DNA from: Avichristensenella sp031550535
GTDB taxonomy: Bacteria > Bacillota > Clostridia > Christensenellales > Aristaeellaceae
Length of the DNA stretch: 64,000 bases
Direction of reading: 5' to 3'
Assembly (NCBI GenBank): GCA_031550535.1
Contig: JAVBOM010000027.1
Coordinates: 1-64,000, forward strand
In this document: one piece after another, positions 17,622-27,313 of the stretch
How positions within the stretch are numbered: position 1 is the stretch's first letter
How the letters are laid out: each line of letters opens with the position of its first letter
Program-made: the position numbers and the translations under genes
The notes under the pieces: generated by a model
Seen by the model: only the letters and a program-made list of their open reading frames with translations
What the model was told of the DNA's origin: nothing
Databases searched by the model: none

Positions 17622-19630
17622 AAGAACGTTTGTGGTGGCAAAAGCCCCTTCGCGTCATACAGACGAACCTGCAAATCGCGGATACGCCGCAGATGCGGCC
17701 GGAGAAAATTGCCCACGAGATAGAGGAACTCGGCGCGAATGTGCTGGTTATGAATGTCGGCGGTATCTACGCGTGGTATCAGAGCAAAGTACCCTTCCAC
17801 CATGTCAATGAGTATTTGCCGAAGGAAACGGATTTGCTGGCGGATTTGATCGCCGCCTGCCACGGGCGCAATATTCGCGTGGTGGCGCGGTTCGATTTTA
17901 GCAAAACGGACGACGCGGTCTTCCAGCAGCGCCCCTGGTGGTTCGTGAAGGATGCCCAGGGAAAACCAAGAATCTACGGGAAAGAGCGTCCGGGCACATG
18001 GTCGCTTTTGTATACCACGTGCCTGAACGGTGGCTATCGCGGCAGTGAGTTCGCCGTGCCCGTTACCCACGAAGTGATCCGCGGATACGGGATCGACGGC
18101 GTTTTCCTGAACGCGCCACACTATGAGTTTTGCCGTTGCGCGGTGTGCCAGAAAAAATACCGCGAAAAGTACGGCAAGGAACTGCCGCCCGAAGCAAAGG
18201 ATTTGGAGGCGGATTGGGCGATTGACTGCGTGCGGGAGTGTGTGGGCAAAATCCACGCCGCCATCAAGCAGGAAAACCAGGACATGCCGCTGATCCTTTA
18301 CTACGGGGCGAAATCCAGGGAAAACCTGTACGATCGACTAGCCATGGCGGATATGCTGTGCACCGAAGCGCAGGATGTCCTTTCCCGGGGGTATCGCGAC
18401 ATCCCGCCCACCTGGGAAGGCGCGATGGCCATGAAGGCAGGCCGCGCCGTAGAAATGCCCACACCCTTTGGCATCATCCATTCCTGTCCGGGCATGGATT
18501 GGCGGCATACGGGGCTGCCGGCGGCGGAGTATCGGTTCTGGCTCAGCCAGATTCCCGCCAATGGCGGCAGCATTTGGCATTCCCTCACAGGCTTCCCGGA
18601 TACCATCAGCGATAAGCGCATTTTGGACGCGGTGAAGGAAGTGAACCGTAGCATCATCCGCTGCGAAGGGGACATGGACGGCGCGGTATCGGCGGCGGAA
18701 ACGGTGCTTATTTGGGATGGAGGCGAGGGCGCGTGCGGCTGGTTTGAGGCACTGACCGCCACGCATACCCAGTTTGACTTGCTGGATGAAAATCATCTGT
18801 CGCTTGAAAAGCTATCGCGCTATAAGGCGGCCATCGTGCCAGGAGGGCTTTGCCTGCCGGACGCGCGGTCGCGCGCGCTGGATGCGTACGTAAAGCAAGG
18901 CGGCGCGCTTCTGGTGGAAGGAACGGATGAACGCCGCCTACAGGGCCTCCTGCCGGTGCTCGGCGTGGAGGCCGCGTTGGAGCAGAGCGAACCGCTTGCC
19001 GCCGCCTACATCCGCATGGAGGGGGAAACGGCCTTACGCGCGGGGCTGGAGCGAACGCCACTTCTGCCCCTGCGTGGAAAGGTGCTCTACGTGAAGGAAA
19101 GCGCGGACGCACAGGCGCCGGCGACCTTGGTGCCGCCCTTCGCACCCCTGGATGCGGTCGGCGCACCGCCGGAGCGGGCAAGCATTCTGTGCCCGCAAAC
19201 GGATCTGCCGCTGGCGATCACCCATGCCTATGGCAAGGGAAAAACGCTGTTTTTTCCGTTTGAAATCAGCATACTCGCGCGCGAATACAAGCTCGCCGAG
19301 CATTATCTGCTCATGCGCAACAGCGTACACCTGCTTGCGGAACCAGTGTTCAAGATGGCGCACATGAACGGCGTGCAGGCGGTGCTCTTCAAAAAAGCGG
19401 ATTCATTTCTTCTGCACCTGACCAACGGTGTGGGGCAAAGGCCGCTGGCCTCCACGATTCCGCTGGGGGATATCGCCTTTGCGGTCCGCGTGAAAAACGC
19501 CCGGGCGAAGGCCCTGCTGAGCGGGCGGGAAGTGTCTGTCAAAGAAGAAAATGGCTATGCGCAGTGTGTGCTTCACGGGCTGGAGGTATGGGATGTGATC
19601 CGCATTGATGCCGGAGGACAAAGCGTATGA
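17618..19630 (+). CDS. Putative glycoside hydrolase, GHL6-like (paralogue 3)
   Basis: 670 residues; ATG 17618 overlaps the preceding stop by 4 bases. Motifs RVIQTNLQIADTPQM, VLVMNVGGIYAWYQSKVPFH, RVVARFDFSKTDDAVFQQ and CRCAVCQKKYREKYGKELPP (about 170-189) match paralogue 1, giving the same barrel with a cysteine pair that may bind a structural metal. Middle domain with AAIVPGGLCLPDARSRALDA is trimerisation-like. Overlaps the next gene by 4 bases. Keeping three paralogues in one operon suggests that each cuts a different linkage of the same glycan, which is inference. Confidence 0.7.
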   Translation: MKERLWWQKPLRVIQTNLQIADTPQMRPEKIAHEIEELGANVLVMNVGGIYAWYQSKVPFHHVNEYLPKETDLLADLIAACHGRNIRVVARFDFSKTDDAVFQQRPWWFVKDAQGKPRIYGKERPGTWSLLYTTCLNGGYRGSEFAVPVTHEVIRGYGIDGVFLNAPHYEFCRCAVCQKKYREKYGKELPPEAKDLEADWAIDCVRECVGKIHAAIKQENQDMPLILYYGAKSRENLYDRLAMADMLCTEAQDVLSRGYRDIPPTWEGAMAMKAGRAVEMPTPFGIIHSCPGMDWRHTGLPAAEYRFWLSQIPANGGSIWHSLTGFPDTISDKRILDAVKEVNRSIIRCEGDMDGAVSAAETVLIWDGGEGACGWFEALTATHTQFDLLDENHLSLEKLSRYKAAIVPGGLCLPDARSRALDAYVKQGGALLVEGTDERRLQGLLPVLGVEAALEQSEPLAAAYIRMEGETALRAGLERTPLLPLRGKVLYVKESADAQAPATLVPPFAPLDAVGAPPERASILCPQTDLPLAITHAYGKGKTLFFPFEISILAREYKLAEHYLLMRNSVHLLAEPVFKMAHMNGVQAVLFKKADSFLLHLTNGVGQRPLASTIPLGDIAFAVRVKNARAKALLSGREVSVKEENGYAQCVLHGLEVWDVIRIDAGGQSV

Positions 19631-22011
19631 TGAACCCAAGCAAAGACGGCGACCGATATATCCTGCACGATCCGGTGAAGATGCCCAAGGCATCCGGTTT
19701 CTTGTGGAACGAAAACATGATGCTCCACGCCACGTGCCAGGGCTATGTGACGGCCCAGTTCATGCAGCCGGAGCCTGCCAAGTATTCGCATCCGCCGCTG
19801 ATGGAGGCAAAGACGTTTCTCCTGCCCGAACCCTCGTATTACGCGCACCATCCCGGGCGGTTTGTATACGTAAAAGACGAGGAGAGCGCGCAGGTGTTTT
19901 CCGCGCCGTATGCGCCGGTGCACCGGCGGCCGGATGTGTTTTCCTTTGCCGTGGGCAAGCAGGATTTGACATGGCAAACGGAATGCAACGGCATTGAGAT
20001 CACGATGCGGCTAGAGCTCCCGCGCACCGAGCCGCACGAGCTGTGGACGATCACGGTAACAAACAAAACAGGTGACGCGCGAAGGATCAGCGTATATCCG
20101 TACTTTACCGTAGGCTATATGTCTTGGATGAATCAGGGCGGCGCGTATAACCCTGAGCTTCAGGCGGTGGTCTGCTCCAGCGTAACGCCCTACCAGAAGT
20201 ACCATGACTACGCGAAGGTGAAAACCTACAAGGACAAGTCCTTTTTGCTGGCATATGCCCTGCCGGACGCCTGGGAAACATGCCAGCAGCGATTTGAAGG
20301 TGAGGGCGGCATCGGCATGCCGGAATCGATCCTTCAGCCGGCGCTGCCGTGCGGCGAATGCCATTATGAGATGCCCGTGGCCGTGCTGCAATACCGCCTC
20401 GCGCTTCACGCGGGAGAAAGCCAGCAGATGCGCTTTGTGTTCGGCCCCGCCAAGGACGAGCGCGCAATCGCGGATATCAAAACACGTTACGCGGACGGTT
20501 TTGAGGCGGCGCGCGCGGAATACGGCGGCTATCTTGCCCAATGTGCCCCTGCCGTACAGGTTCAGACGCCCGATCCCGATTTGGATAATTACATCAACCA
20601 TTGGTTGCCCCGGCAGGCATTCTTTCACGGGATGACCAACCGCCTGTCCTCAGATCCGCAGACCCGCAACTACATCCAGGATGCCATGGGCATGACATAC
20701 GTCAAGCCAGAGGTGGGGCGGAGCGCGTTCCTGTTTGCCTTATCGCAGCAGAAGCGCAGCGGCGCTATGCCGGACGGCATCCTGCTATACCCGGAGGCGG
20801 AGTTGAAGTTCATCAACCAGGTGCCCCACAGCGATCATTGCGTGTGGTTGCCCATCTGCATGGCAGCGTATCTGGCGGAAACGGCGGATCATGGCCTGCT
20901 GGATGAGAAGGTGCCCTTCTGTGACAGCGATGAACGGCTCACCGTCAAGCAGCATATGGATTTGGCGGTGGATTGGCTGATCGACGACCGTGACGAGCGC
21001 GGCCTGAACTACATTCGCCAGGGAGATTGGAACGACCCCATGAACGCGGTGGGGTATCAGGGCAAGGGCGTTTCCGGCTGGCTGACGATGGGCACCGCCT
21101 ATGCCGCGAGCGCGTGGGCCGATATTCTGGCGGACACGGGAAAGAATGATGAGGCGGCCCATTACCGCGCGCAGGCGGAGGAGATCAACCGGATCATCAA
21201 CGCGTATTTCTGGGATGGGGATTGGTACGCCCGTGGCATCACCGATGACGGCGTGCGCTTTGGCGTGAAGGAAGACGATGAAGGGCGCATCTACCTGAAC
21301 AGTCAGAGCTGGGGCATTCTGTGCGGCGCGGCGGATGCGCAAAAAAAAGCCCGTCTGATGAAGGCCGTGGAGGAACAACTCGAATCCCCATACGGCGCGG
21401 AGATGCTTGCCCCCGCGTACACGAATATGCGGGAGGACATCGGCAGGCTCACGCAGAAATACCCCGGCGTCACGGAAAACGGCTCGGTGTACAATCACGC
21501 TTCGGCATTTTATATCTACGCGCTTTACCTGGCGGGAGAAGAGGACCATGCGTATCGCCTGCTGCGCCGGATGCTGCCCGGTGCAGATCAAGCGGACATT
21601 CTGCGGCGCGGACAGCTTCCAGTGTTCATTCCCAACTACTATCGCGGCGCGTACCGCCAGCTTCCGGATGTCGCGGGCCGGTCCAGCCACCTTTTCTGCA
21701 CAGGCACGATTTCCTGGGTCTACCGCATCGTTGTGGAGGGACTTTTCGGCGTGAAAGGCGTTGGGGAAGGGCTTGAAATCAACCCGAAACTGCCCTCTCA
21801 TTGGGATCGGGTATCTATCATACGCCGTTTTCGCGGCACCCAGATCCGCATTAAAGCGGAGCGCCGCCAGGATGCGAAGGAGATTGAGGTATTCTGCAAC
21901 GGAAAGCCGCTGCGGGATCGCGTGCTCAAGGACATCCGCGAAGGGGAATCCTATGAGGTGCTTGTGGTCCTGCCTCAATCGAGCGTCGAAGGAAAAGGGG
22001 AAGACATATGA
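19627..22011 (+). CDS. GH94-like glycoside phosphorylase/hydrolase (GH36-type domain protein)
   Basis: 794 residues, cytosolic. N-terminal beta-sandwich (to about 270), linker helices, then an (alpha/alpha)6 barrel with the family signature QGDWNDPMN; Asp470 in WND is the expected general acid. ENGSVYNHASAFYIYALYLA (about 618-637) is the second conserved block, shared with cellobiose and chitobiose phosphorylases. Phosphorylases of this family split a beta-glucoside-type bond with inorganic phosphate and save ATP, common in anaerobes; some relatives are hydrolases. Overlaps both neighbours by 4 bases, so it belongs to the same coupled translation unit. Sugar specificity cannot be told. Confidence 0.82.
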   Translation: MMNPSKDGDRYILHDPVKMPKASGFLWNENMMLHATCQGYVTAQFMQPEPAKYSHPPLMEAKTFLLPEPSYYAHHPGRFVYVKDEESAQVFSAPYAPVHRRPDVFSFAVGKQDLTWQTECNGIEITMRLELPRTEPHELWTITVTNKTGDARRISVYPYFTVGYMSWMNQGGAYNPELQAVVCSSVTPYQKYHDYAKVKTYKDKSFLLAYALPDAWETCQQRFEGEGGIGMPESILQPALPCGECHYEMPVAVLQYRLALHAGESQQMRFVFGPAKDERAIADIKTRYADGFEAARAEYGGYLAQCAPAVQVQTPDPDLDNYINHWLPRQAFFHGMTNRLSSDPQTRNYIQDAMGMTYVKPEVGRSAFLFALSQQKRSGAMPDGILLYPEAELKFINQVPHSDHCVWLPICMAAYLAETADHGLLDEKVPFCDSDERLTVKQHMDLAVDWLIDDRDERGLNYIRQGDWNDPMNAVGYQGKGVSGWLTMGTAYAASAWADILADTGKNDEAAHYRAQAEEINRIINAYFWDGDWYARGITDDGVRFGVKEDDEGRIYLNSQSWGILCGAADAQKKARLMKAVEEQLESPYGAEMLAPAYTNMREDIGRLTQKYPGVTENGSVYNHASAFYIYALYLAGEEDHAYRLLRRMLPGADQADILRRGQLPVFIPNYYRGAYRQLPDVAGRSSHLFCTGTISWVYRIVVEGLFGVKGVGEGLEINPKLPSHWDRVSIIRRFRGTQIRIKAERRQDAKEIEVFCNGKPLRDRVLKDIREGESYEVLVVLPQSSVEGKGEDI

Positions 22012-24278
22012 AATTCACAAACGGATTTTGGCACGTGAAACCACAGTACGAACCGAGCTACGCGGTGGAAGTGTACGACGCGGAGATTGCGGCTGGCGCC
22101 GTAACGCTGTACCTGGCAAGCCGCCGCCTGTCAAACCGGGGCGCGACGCTGAACATGCCTATGATTACCGTAACGCTACGATCGCCCCAAGAAGACGCGA
22201 TCAAGGTGGAGATGGTGCACTTTGATGGCGCGTATGGCGATGCGCCCACATTTGAGAAGCGCGAGGGCAACCCGCCCGTGCGAATCGAACGCGGGGAAGA
22301 CGCGATCCGGTTTACCTCCGGCAATTTGACCGCCGTCGTCTGCACCCGGGAAAACGCTTTTGCGATTGACTATCTATATAAAGGGCGCAGGCTCACGGGC
22401 ACGGGCTTCCGCAATATGGCGTACATGCGCGACCGCGACACCAACCGGCGCTATATCATGGACCAGCTTGAAATTGACGTGGGCGAGTACCTGTACGGCC
22501 TGGGCGAGCGGTTCACGCCCTTCGTGAAAAACGGTCAGGTCGTGGACATGTGGAACGAGGACGGCGGTACATCCTCGGAAATCGCCTACAAGAACATACC
22601 GTTTTACATGTCGAACAGGGGGTACGGCGTGTTCGTTGACCATAGCGGCGATGTGAGCTTTGAACTCGGCAGTGAAAAGGTCGAACGGGTGGCCTTCTCG
22701 GTTCAGGGCGAAAAGCTGAGCTACTATGTCTTTGGCGGGGACACGCCGGCGGACGTGCTTTCCGGCTACACCGCGCTTACGGGGAGACCTGCTTTGCCGC
22801 CCGCGTGGAGCTTTGGCCTGTGGCTGTCCACCTCCTTTACCACCAACTACGATGAAGAGACGGTGAGCGCCTTCATTGACGGCATGCGGGAAAGGGACAT
22901 CCCCCTTTCCGTGTTTCATTTCGACTGCTTCTGGATGAAGGGCGGCACCTGGTGTGACTTTGCATGGGATCCTAAGGTTTTCCCGGATCCGGAAGGCATG
23001 CTCAGGCGCTATAAGGAAAAGGACCTCCGCATCTGCGTGTGGATCAACTCGTATCTTGGGCAGATGGCGCCGCTATTCAAGGAGGCCAAAGAAAAAGGGT
23101 ACTTGCTGAAAAAGACGGACGGCTCTGTTTGGCAGACGGACATGTGGCAATCCGGCATGGGCGTAATCGACTTCACGAACCCTGACGCGTGCGCATGGTA
23201 TCAGGGAAAGCTGAAGGCCCTGCTGGACATGGGCGTGGACGCTTTTAAGACCGACTTTGGCGAGCGCATTCCCGTGCGCGATATCGCGTATTTTGATGGT
23301 TCGGACCCGACCAAGATGCACAACTACTACACCTACTTGTATAACAAAACGGTGTTTGAGTGCCTTGAGCAGGCGCGGGGCCAGGGGGAAGCCACGCTGT
23401 TTGCGCGTAGCGCCACGGCGGGCGGGCAAAAATTTCCTGTGCACTGGGGCGGCGACTGCTCGGCGCAGTACATATCCATGGCGGAAACGCTGCGGGGCGG
23501 GCTTTCCCTGGCTCTGTGCGGCTTTGGGTTCTGGAGCCATGACATCGGCGGGTTTGAGGCCACCGGCTCGGCGGATCTGTACAAACGCTGGTGCGCGTTC
23601 GGATTGCTTTCCTCCCATAGCAGGCTCCACGGTTCGTCCTCATACCGGGTGCCGTGGGCATACGATGAGGAAGCGAGCGATGTACTGCGGTTTTTTGTTA
23701 AGCTGAAGATGCGCCTGATGCCCTATCTGTACGGTCAGGCCGTGAAGGCGCACGAAACTGGCATCCCGATGCTGCGGCCCATGTTCTTTGCGTTCCCAAA
23801 CGATCCCGTGTGTGAAACGCTGGATTTGCAGTACATGCTGGGCGATAGCCTGCTGGTGGCGCCGGTGTTTCGGGAAGATCACCAGGTGCGTTTCTATGTG
23901 CCGGGTGGCAGGTGGACGAATTACATCACGGGAAAGGTGTACCAGGGCGGACGGTATTACAGCGAAACCCACGGTTATAGGAGCCTGCCCCTTTTGGTAC
24001 GCGAGAACACCGTACTAGCAGTGGGCGAACGCGATGACAAGCCGGATTATGACTACTGCGAAGGGCTTGTGCTCAAGCTCTTTGAAATCGCGAACGGCGC
24101 GAACATCGAAACGCGCGTGCCCAATGCAAAGGGCGATACCGCGCTCACGGTGCGTACCACACGCAGCGGAAATGCGATCACCATCGCACTTTCCAGGCCC
24201 CTGGCGCAGTGGGCTGTAGCGATTGACGATAAAAGAATCACCCGTTCGGGCGACCGCGCGTCGGTGGAAGGTATGTAG
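22008..24278 (+). CDS. yicI: GH31 alpha-xylosidase (YicI-like)
   Basis: 756 residues, near the length of E. coli YicI (772). N-terminal beta-sandwich, then barrel with catalytic nucleophile Asp416 in FKTDFGERIP and acid/base Asp483 in VHWGGDCSA, positions almost the same as in YicI (416 and 482). SHDIGGFEATGSADLYKRW and SSHSRLHGSSSYRVPW are subfamily marks of alpha-xylosidases rather than alpha-glucosidases. It would remove alpha-linked xylose from the non-reducing end of an imported oligosaccharide such as a xyloglucan piece (isoprimeverose). Last gene of the operon; a hairpin follows at 24366. Confidence 0.88.
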   Translation: MKFTNGFWHVKPQYEPSYAVEVYDAEIAAGAVTLYLASRRLSNRGATLNMPMITVTLRSPQEDAIKVEMVHFDGAYGDAPTFEKREGNPPVRIERGEDAIRFTSGNLTAVVCTRENAFAIDYLYKGRRLTGTGFRNMAYMRDRDTNRRYIMDQLEIDVGEYLYGLGERFTPFVKNGQVVDMWNEDGGTSSEIAYKNIPFYMSNRGYGVFVDHSGDVSFELGSEKVERVAFSVQGEKLSYYVFGGDTPADVLSGYTALTGRPALPPAWSFGLWLSTSFTTNYDEETVSAFIDGMRERDIPLSVFHFDCFWMKGGTWCDFAWDPKVFPDPEGMLRRYKEKDLRICVWINSYLGQMAPLFKEAKEKGYLLKKTDGSVWQTDMWQSGMGVIDFTNPDACAWYQGKLKALLDMGVDAFKTDFGERIPVRDIAYFDGSDPTKMHNYYTYLYNKTVFECLEQARGQGEATLFARSATAGGQKFPVHWGGDCSAQYISMAETLRGGLSLALCGFGFWSHDIGGFEATGSADLYKRWCAFGLLSSHSRLHGSSSYRVPWAYDEEASDVLRFFVKLKMRLMPYLYGQAVKAHETGIPMLRPMFFAFPNDPVCETLDLQYMLGDSLLVAPVFREDHQVRFYVPGGRWTNYITGKVYQGGRYYSETHGYRSLPLLVRENTVLAVGERDDKPDYDYCEGLVLKLFEIANGANIETRVPNAKGDTALTVRTTRSGNAITIALSRPLAQWAVAIDDKRITRSGDRASVEGM

Positions 24279-24365
24279 AGGGCTTGACGGTGGTCCGCCC
24301 GCGTGGGGTTCCATTGCGGGCTGGTGACAAAGTGCGCAAAAGGTAATCTCTCCTTGATCAACAGC

Positions 24366-24408
24366 CACCCATCCGAACGTTTCCCCTTGGGAGGCGGGCG
24401 GATGGGTG
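24366..24408 (+). terminator. Perfect 10-bp hairpin after the glycan operon
   Basis: CACCCATCCG at 24366-24375 pairs with CGGATGGGTG at 24399-24408, followed by ATTTGCTTTG. It is 88 bases after the GH31 stop and is the likely end of the operon, although the T-run is poor. The rest of 24279-24575 shows no gene. Confidence 0.55.
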
Positions 24409-24575
24409 ATTTGCTTTGGGGCATTTCCCGCGACGGAAAACCCACGAATATTTCACCGCTTTTACTGTGAATGTCCAGAGAATTGTGAAACTGGTGGCCG
24501 AAGATCCCTCGCCTGCACCGGTGTTTTTGTTCGTTCGCCTGAAAATAGCCTGGAAGGGTTTTCAGTGGCCTTATT

Positions 24576-24815
24576 TCATTCGGCTTCCCGGAGTTGGGCA
24601 TAAAATACCGGGGCCGTGGCGCCGGTGGCGCCAGTCGCCCCCGTCGCCCCCGTCGCCCCCTTAGGCCCGCGAAACGGGCACCGGCACCAGTAAGGACACT
24701 GGCAATAGTGGCCGCAGCCGGGACACCCTTGTCCGCAGTTGCCGTGCGCAGCTTGCACGGGCCAATTGTCCTCATCCAGGCGAGAATAAGGTGTTCTATC
24801 GAAATCGTTATTCAT
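24576..24815 (-). CDS. Short Cys-rich collagen-like protein
   Basis: 79 residues from ATG 24815 (AGGAG 13 bases before; a longer start at 24884 has no ribosome site). Hydrophilic head, then seven cysteines within residues 27-46 (CGQGCPGCGHYCQCPYWC), then GPKG followed by five ATG triplets (collagen-type Gly-X-Y, with Gly every third residue) and a 12-residue tail. Collagen-like triplets with a short head and tail are typical of exosporium or coat filaments of spore formers (BclA-type) and of surface proteins, but this one is very short and lacks the usual C-terminal trimerisation domain. It is divergent from a Cys-rich membrane protein gene at 25049. Confidence 0.65.
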   Translation of the reverse strand: MNNDFDRTPYSRLDEDNWPVQAAHGNCGQGCPGCGHYCQCPYWCRCPFRGPKGATGATGATGATGATAPVFYAQLREAE

Positions 24816-25048
24816 ATCGTTTTGGTTACTCCTATGCTTATTGGGCGAAAACACGACAAAAAACCCCACACGCGCTGATTCCACCCGTTATAGCGTATTA
24901 AGTGCGCGGTATTTTGTGCGGTTGAAGAGCGGCTCACGGCAAAAAAACGCGAAATCTGCTGAAAATTGCAAATTTATCACCAAATGACGCGGAGATGGAA
25001 CAAAACAGCACCCTACTCATATCATCAAAATGGGAGGTGCATTGCCCA

Positions 25049-25462
25049 ATGGAGTGTTCAATTAAAAATTGCATCATCAACAGGTTGTTGATCGCGTTGG
25101 TCAGCTTCGTCCTTGCGATCGGCGTGGCGGTACTTTTTGCCCTGGAGCTTCTGCCGCTCCTGTTCGTTGCTTTCCCATATACAGCCGCGCTTGGCGGCCT
25201 ACTCATGGTGGCTGTCTTTGCGTCCATTGTCTCCATCAGTTCTGGATGCGGCAATCGCAGTTGTATGCTTTGCTTGGGTCTGATGGCTCTTATCGCCTCG
25301 GCGGCGCTGTTGCTTTTCTCCCTTGTGGGCCTTGCGGTCTGTGTTCTGCCGTTTGGGCTGCTGTCCATTGCCCTCGTCTTTTTCCTGGCGTTGGCGTTTT
25401 GGATTGCGCTTATCAGCTTTGTGGCTTACGCCCGCTGCCTGGCCTACCGGCCGCACGCGTAA
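25049..25462 (+). CDS. Small Cys-rich integral membrane protein, unknown function
   Basis: 137 residues from ATG 25049, ten bases after GGGAGGT. Short polar head with CSIKNC, then about four hydrophobic helices (from LLIALVSFVLAIGVAVLFAL onward) and a loop SSGCGNRSCMLC between helices 2 and 3, so six or more cysteines in all. No family recognised. The 233-base gap to the divergent collagen-like gene and the shared Cys-richness suggest a common role, for example at the envelope of the spore or cell, which is only inference. Confidence 0.7.
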   Translation: MECSIKNCIINRLLIALVSFVLAIGVAVLFALELLPLLFVAFPYTAALGGLLMVAVFASIVSISSGCGNRSCMLCLGLMALIASAALLLFSLVGLAVCVLPFGLLSIALVFFLALAFWIALISFVAYARCLAYRPHA

Positions 25463-25500
25463 CGGCGTGGAAGCCGCTTGATTCTTCACATCGCAATGGG

Positions 25501-25527
25501 GCGCACTCCAAACGGGGTGCGCTTTTT
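25501..25527 (+). terminator. Intrinsic terminator
   Basis: GCGCACTCC / GGGGTGCGC (25501-25509 with 25514-25522, one G-U pair), followed by TTTTT. It closes the membrane-protein gene. Confidence 0.85.
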
Positions 25528-25655
25528 CGTATACATAAAAATTTTCGCAAAATAATTTCCATTTTCTGGAACTATTCCACCCGGGGCTTCGTCCAAGCGA
25601 TGAACGGCCGTAAAGACAGACCACCAGATGGACCAATAGAAGGAGGAAACCCAAA

Positions 25656-27299
25656 ATGAAGCGCATGTTGATCGTGGTGCTGTGCGCCCTGTGTGTGTTT
25701 AGCCTCACAGGCTGCCAAATGCTTCTGGACGTGCTCGTGGAACAAGCGGTGGCGCCCGCGACCAATGTGGTCGCCAGGAACAAAGTGGCATCGATGCCTG
25801 ACACAGGCGCCATGGTGCTGTACGAGGCGGCGGATAGCTACATGGCCGCGCCTGGCGCGGGCGGGGTGTATGGCGCGTATTCCATGCCCGAGACGAGCTA
25901 CGAGGAGTACGCCGCGCTTTCGGACCCGGGATTTGTGTCGCCCAAGACGCGCCCGCTGTCCACCTTCGCGGCTGATGTGGATACCGCCGCGTATGCCAAC
26001 ATCCGCCGCATGATTATGGCGCAGCAGGTCATCCCGCCCGACGCGGTGCGCATTGAGGAATTTGTCAACGCCTTCTCGTACCATGATCCCGCGCCGACGG
26101 CCGACGACCCGGTGGCGATTGCCGCGCAGGTCGCGGCTTGTCCGTGGAACGAGGATCACCTGCTGATGCGCGTCGCGCTGAAAGCGCGGGAGATCGAGGC
26201 TGATCATCTGCCCGCGTCCAACCTCGTGTTCCTGATCGACACTTCCGGAAGCATGGAGAGCGCGGACAAGCTTCCGCTCGTAAAGCGCAGCTTCTCGCTT
26301 CTTGTGGAGCAGCTTCAGGCCGATGACCGCGTGTCCATCGTGACCTACGCCGGCAGCTCGAATGTGGTGCTGGAAGGTGTGCGCGGGGACGAGCAGGCGA
26401 CGATCCTGGCCGCCATTGCGGACCTGACCGCCTGGGGCGGTACGAACGGCGCGGACGGCATCGAGACTGCCTACACGCTGGCGGAGCGGTACGCCGCCCC
26501 AGGCTTGAACAGCCGCGTGATCCTGGCGACCGACGGCGACTTCAACATCGGCATCAATTCCGAGAGCGAACTGACCCGCCTCATCGAGCAGAAGCGGAAC
26601 ACGGGCATCTACCTCACCGTGCTGGGCTTTGGCATGGGCAACATCAAGGACAACAAGATGCAGGCCCTGGCAGACCACGGCAATGGCAACGCAACCTACA
26701 TCGATACCATTCACCAGGCGCGGCGCGCGCTGATTGAGGAGATGGGCGCGACGCTCGTGACGGTGGCGAAGGATGTGAAGCTGCAGATGGAGTTCAACCC
26801 GGCGACGGTCGAGGCGTACCGGCTGATCGGCTATGAAAACCGCCGGCTCAACGACGAGGACTTTGCCGACGATACAAAGGACGGCGGCGAGATGGGCGCG
26901 GGCCACAGCGTGGTGGCGCTGTATGAGCTGATTCCGGCGGGCGCGGGGGAGATGAAGGACATCGGGCTGACGTACCAGAGCGCCGCCACCATGGACAGCG
27001 ACGACTATGCCACCGTGCACGTGCGCTACAAGGAGCCGGATGGCGAAAAATCCACGGAGATCACGCATGTGGTGGACGCCGCCGCGCTGACGGACGCGCC
27101 GAGCGACGACTTCATCCTCTCGGCCGCCGTGACGGCGTTTGGGCAAATGCTGATGAACAGCGAGTTCCGGGGTACGGCGGATGAGCGGATGATCCTGGAC
27201 ATGCTGCAGCCGATGCTCACGAACGACGAGGGCGGACGGATCGTGGAACTGTCCACGCTGGTGCGGCGCAGCGCGGGGCTGTACGAGACGGGGGAGTAA
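25656..27299 (+). CDS. VWA-domain lipoprotein (YfbK-like)
   Basis: 547 residues; ATG 25656 after AGGAGG. Lipobox LTGC at residues 18-21. Residues 80-165 match the vWF_A N-terminal region (STFAADVDTAAYANIRRMI, IRIEEFVNAFSYHDP-like VRIEEFVNAFSYHDP), residues 188-365 the von Willebrand A domain with an intact metal site (DTSGS from Asp195, ATDGDFNIG), and the rest matches the DUF3520-type C-terminal region (ending IVELSTLVRRSAG). Membrane-anchored and facing outward, it probably binds a protein partner in a metal-dependent way; function of the family is poorly known. Single gene between two terminators. Confidence 0.9.
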   Translation: MKRMLIVVLCALCVFSLTGCQMLLDVLVEQAVAPATNVVARNKVASMPDTGAMVLYEAADSYMAAPGAGGVYGAYSMPETSYEEYAALSDPGFVSPKTRPLSTFAADVDTAAYANIRRMIMAQQVIPPDAVRIEEFVNAFSYHDPAPTADDPVAIAAQVAACPWNEDHLLMRVALKAREIEADHLPASNLVFLIDTSGSMESADKLPLVKRSFSLLVEQLQADDRVSIVTYAGSSNVVLEGVRGDEQATILAAIADLTAWGGTNGADGIETAYTLAERYAAPGLNSRVILATDGDFNIGINSESELTRLIEQKRNTGIYLTVLGFGMGNIKDNKMQALADHGNGNATYIDTIHQARRALIEEMGATLVTVAKDVKLQMEFNPATVEAYRLIGYENRRLNDEDFADDTKDGGEMGAGHSVVALYELIPAGAGEMKDIGLTYQSAATMDSDDYATVHVRYKEPDGEKSTEITHVVDAAALTDAPSDDFILSAAVTAFGQMLMNSEFRGTADERMILDMLQPMLTNDEGGRIVELSTLVRRSAGLYETGE

Positions 27300-27313
27300 T
27301 ACCATACAATTGA

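Noticed and set aside
24598..24670. CGCC-rich short tandem repeat as a CRISPR or VNTR
   Set aside because: It is simply the DNA of the collagen triplets (ATG)5 on the minus strand; no spacers.
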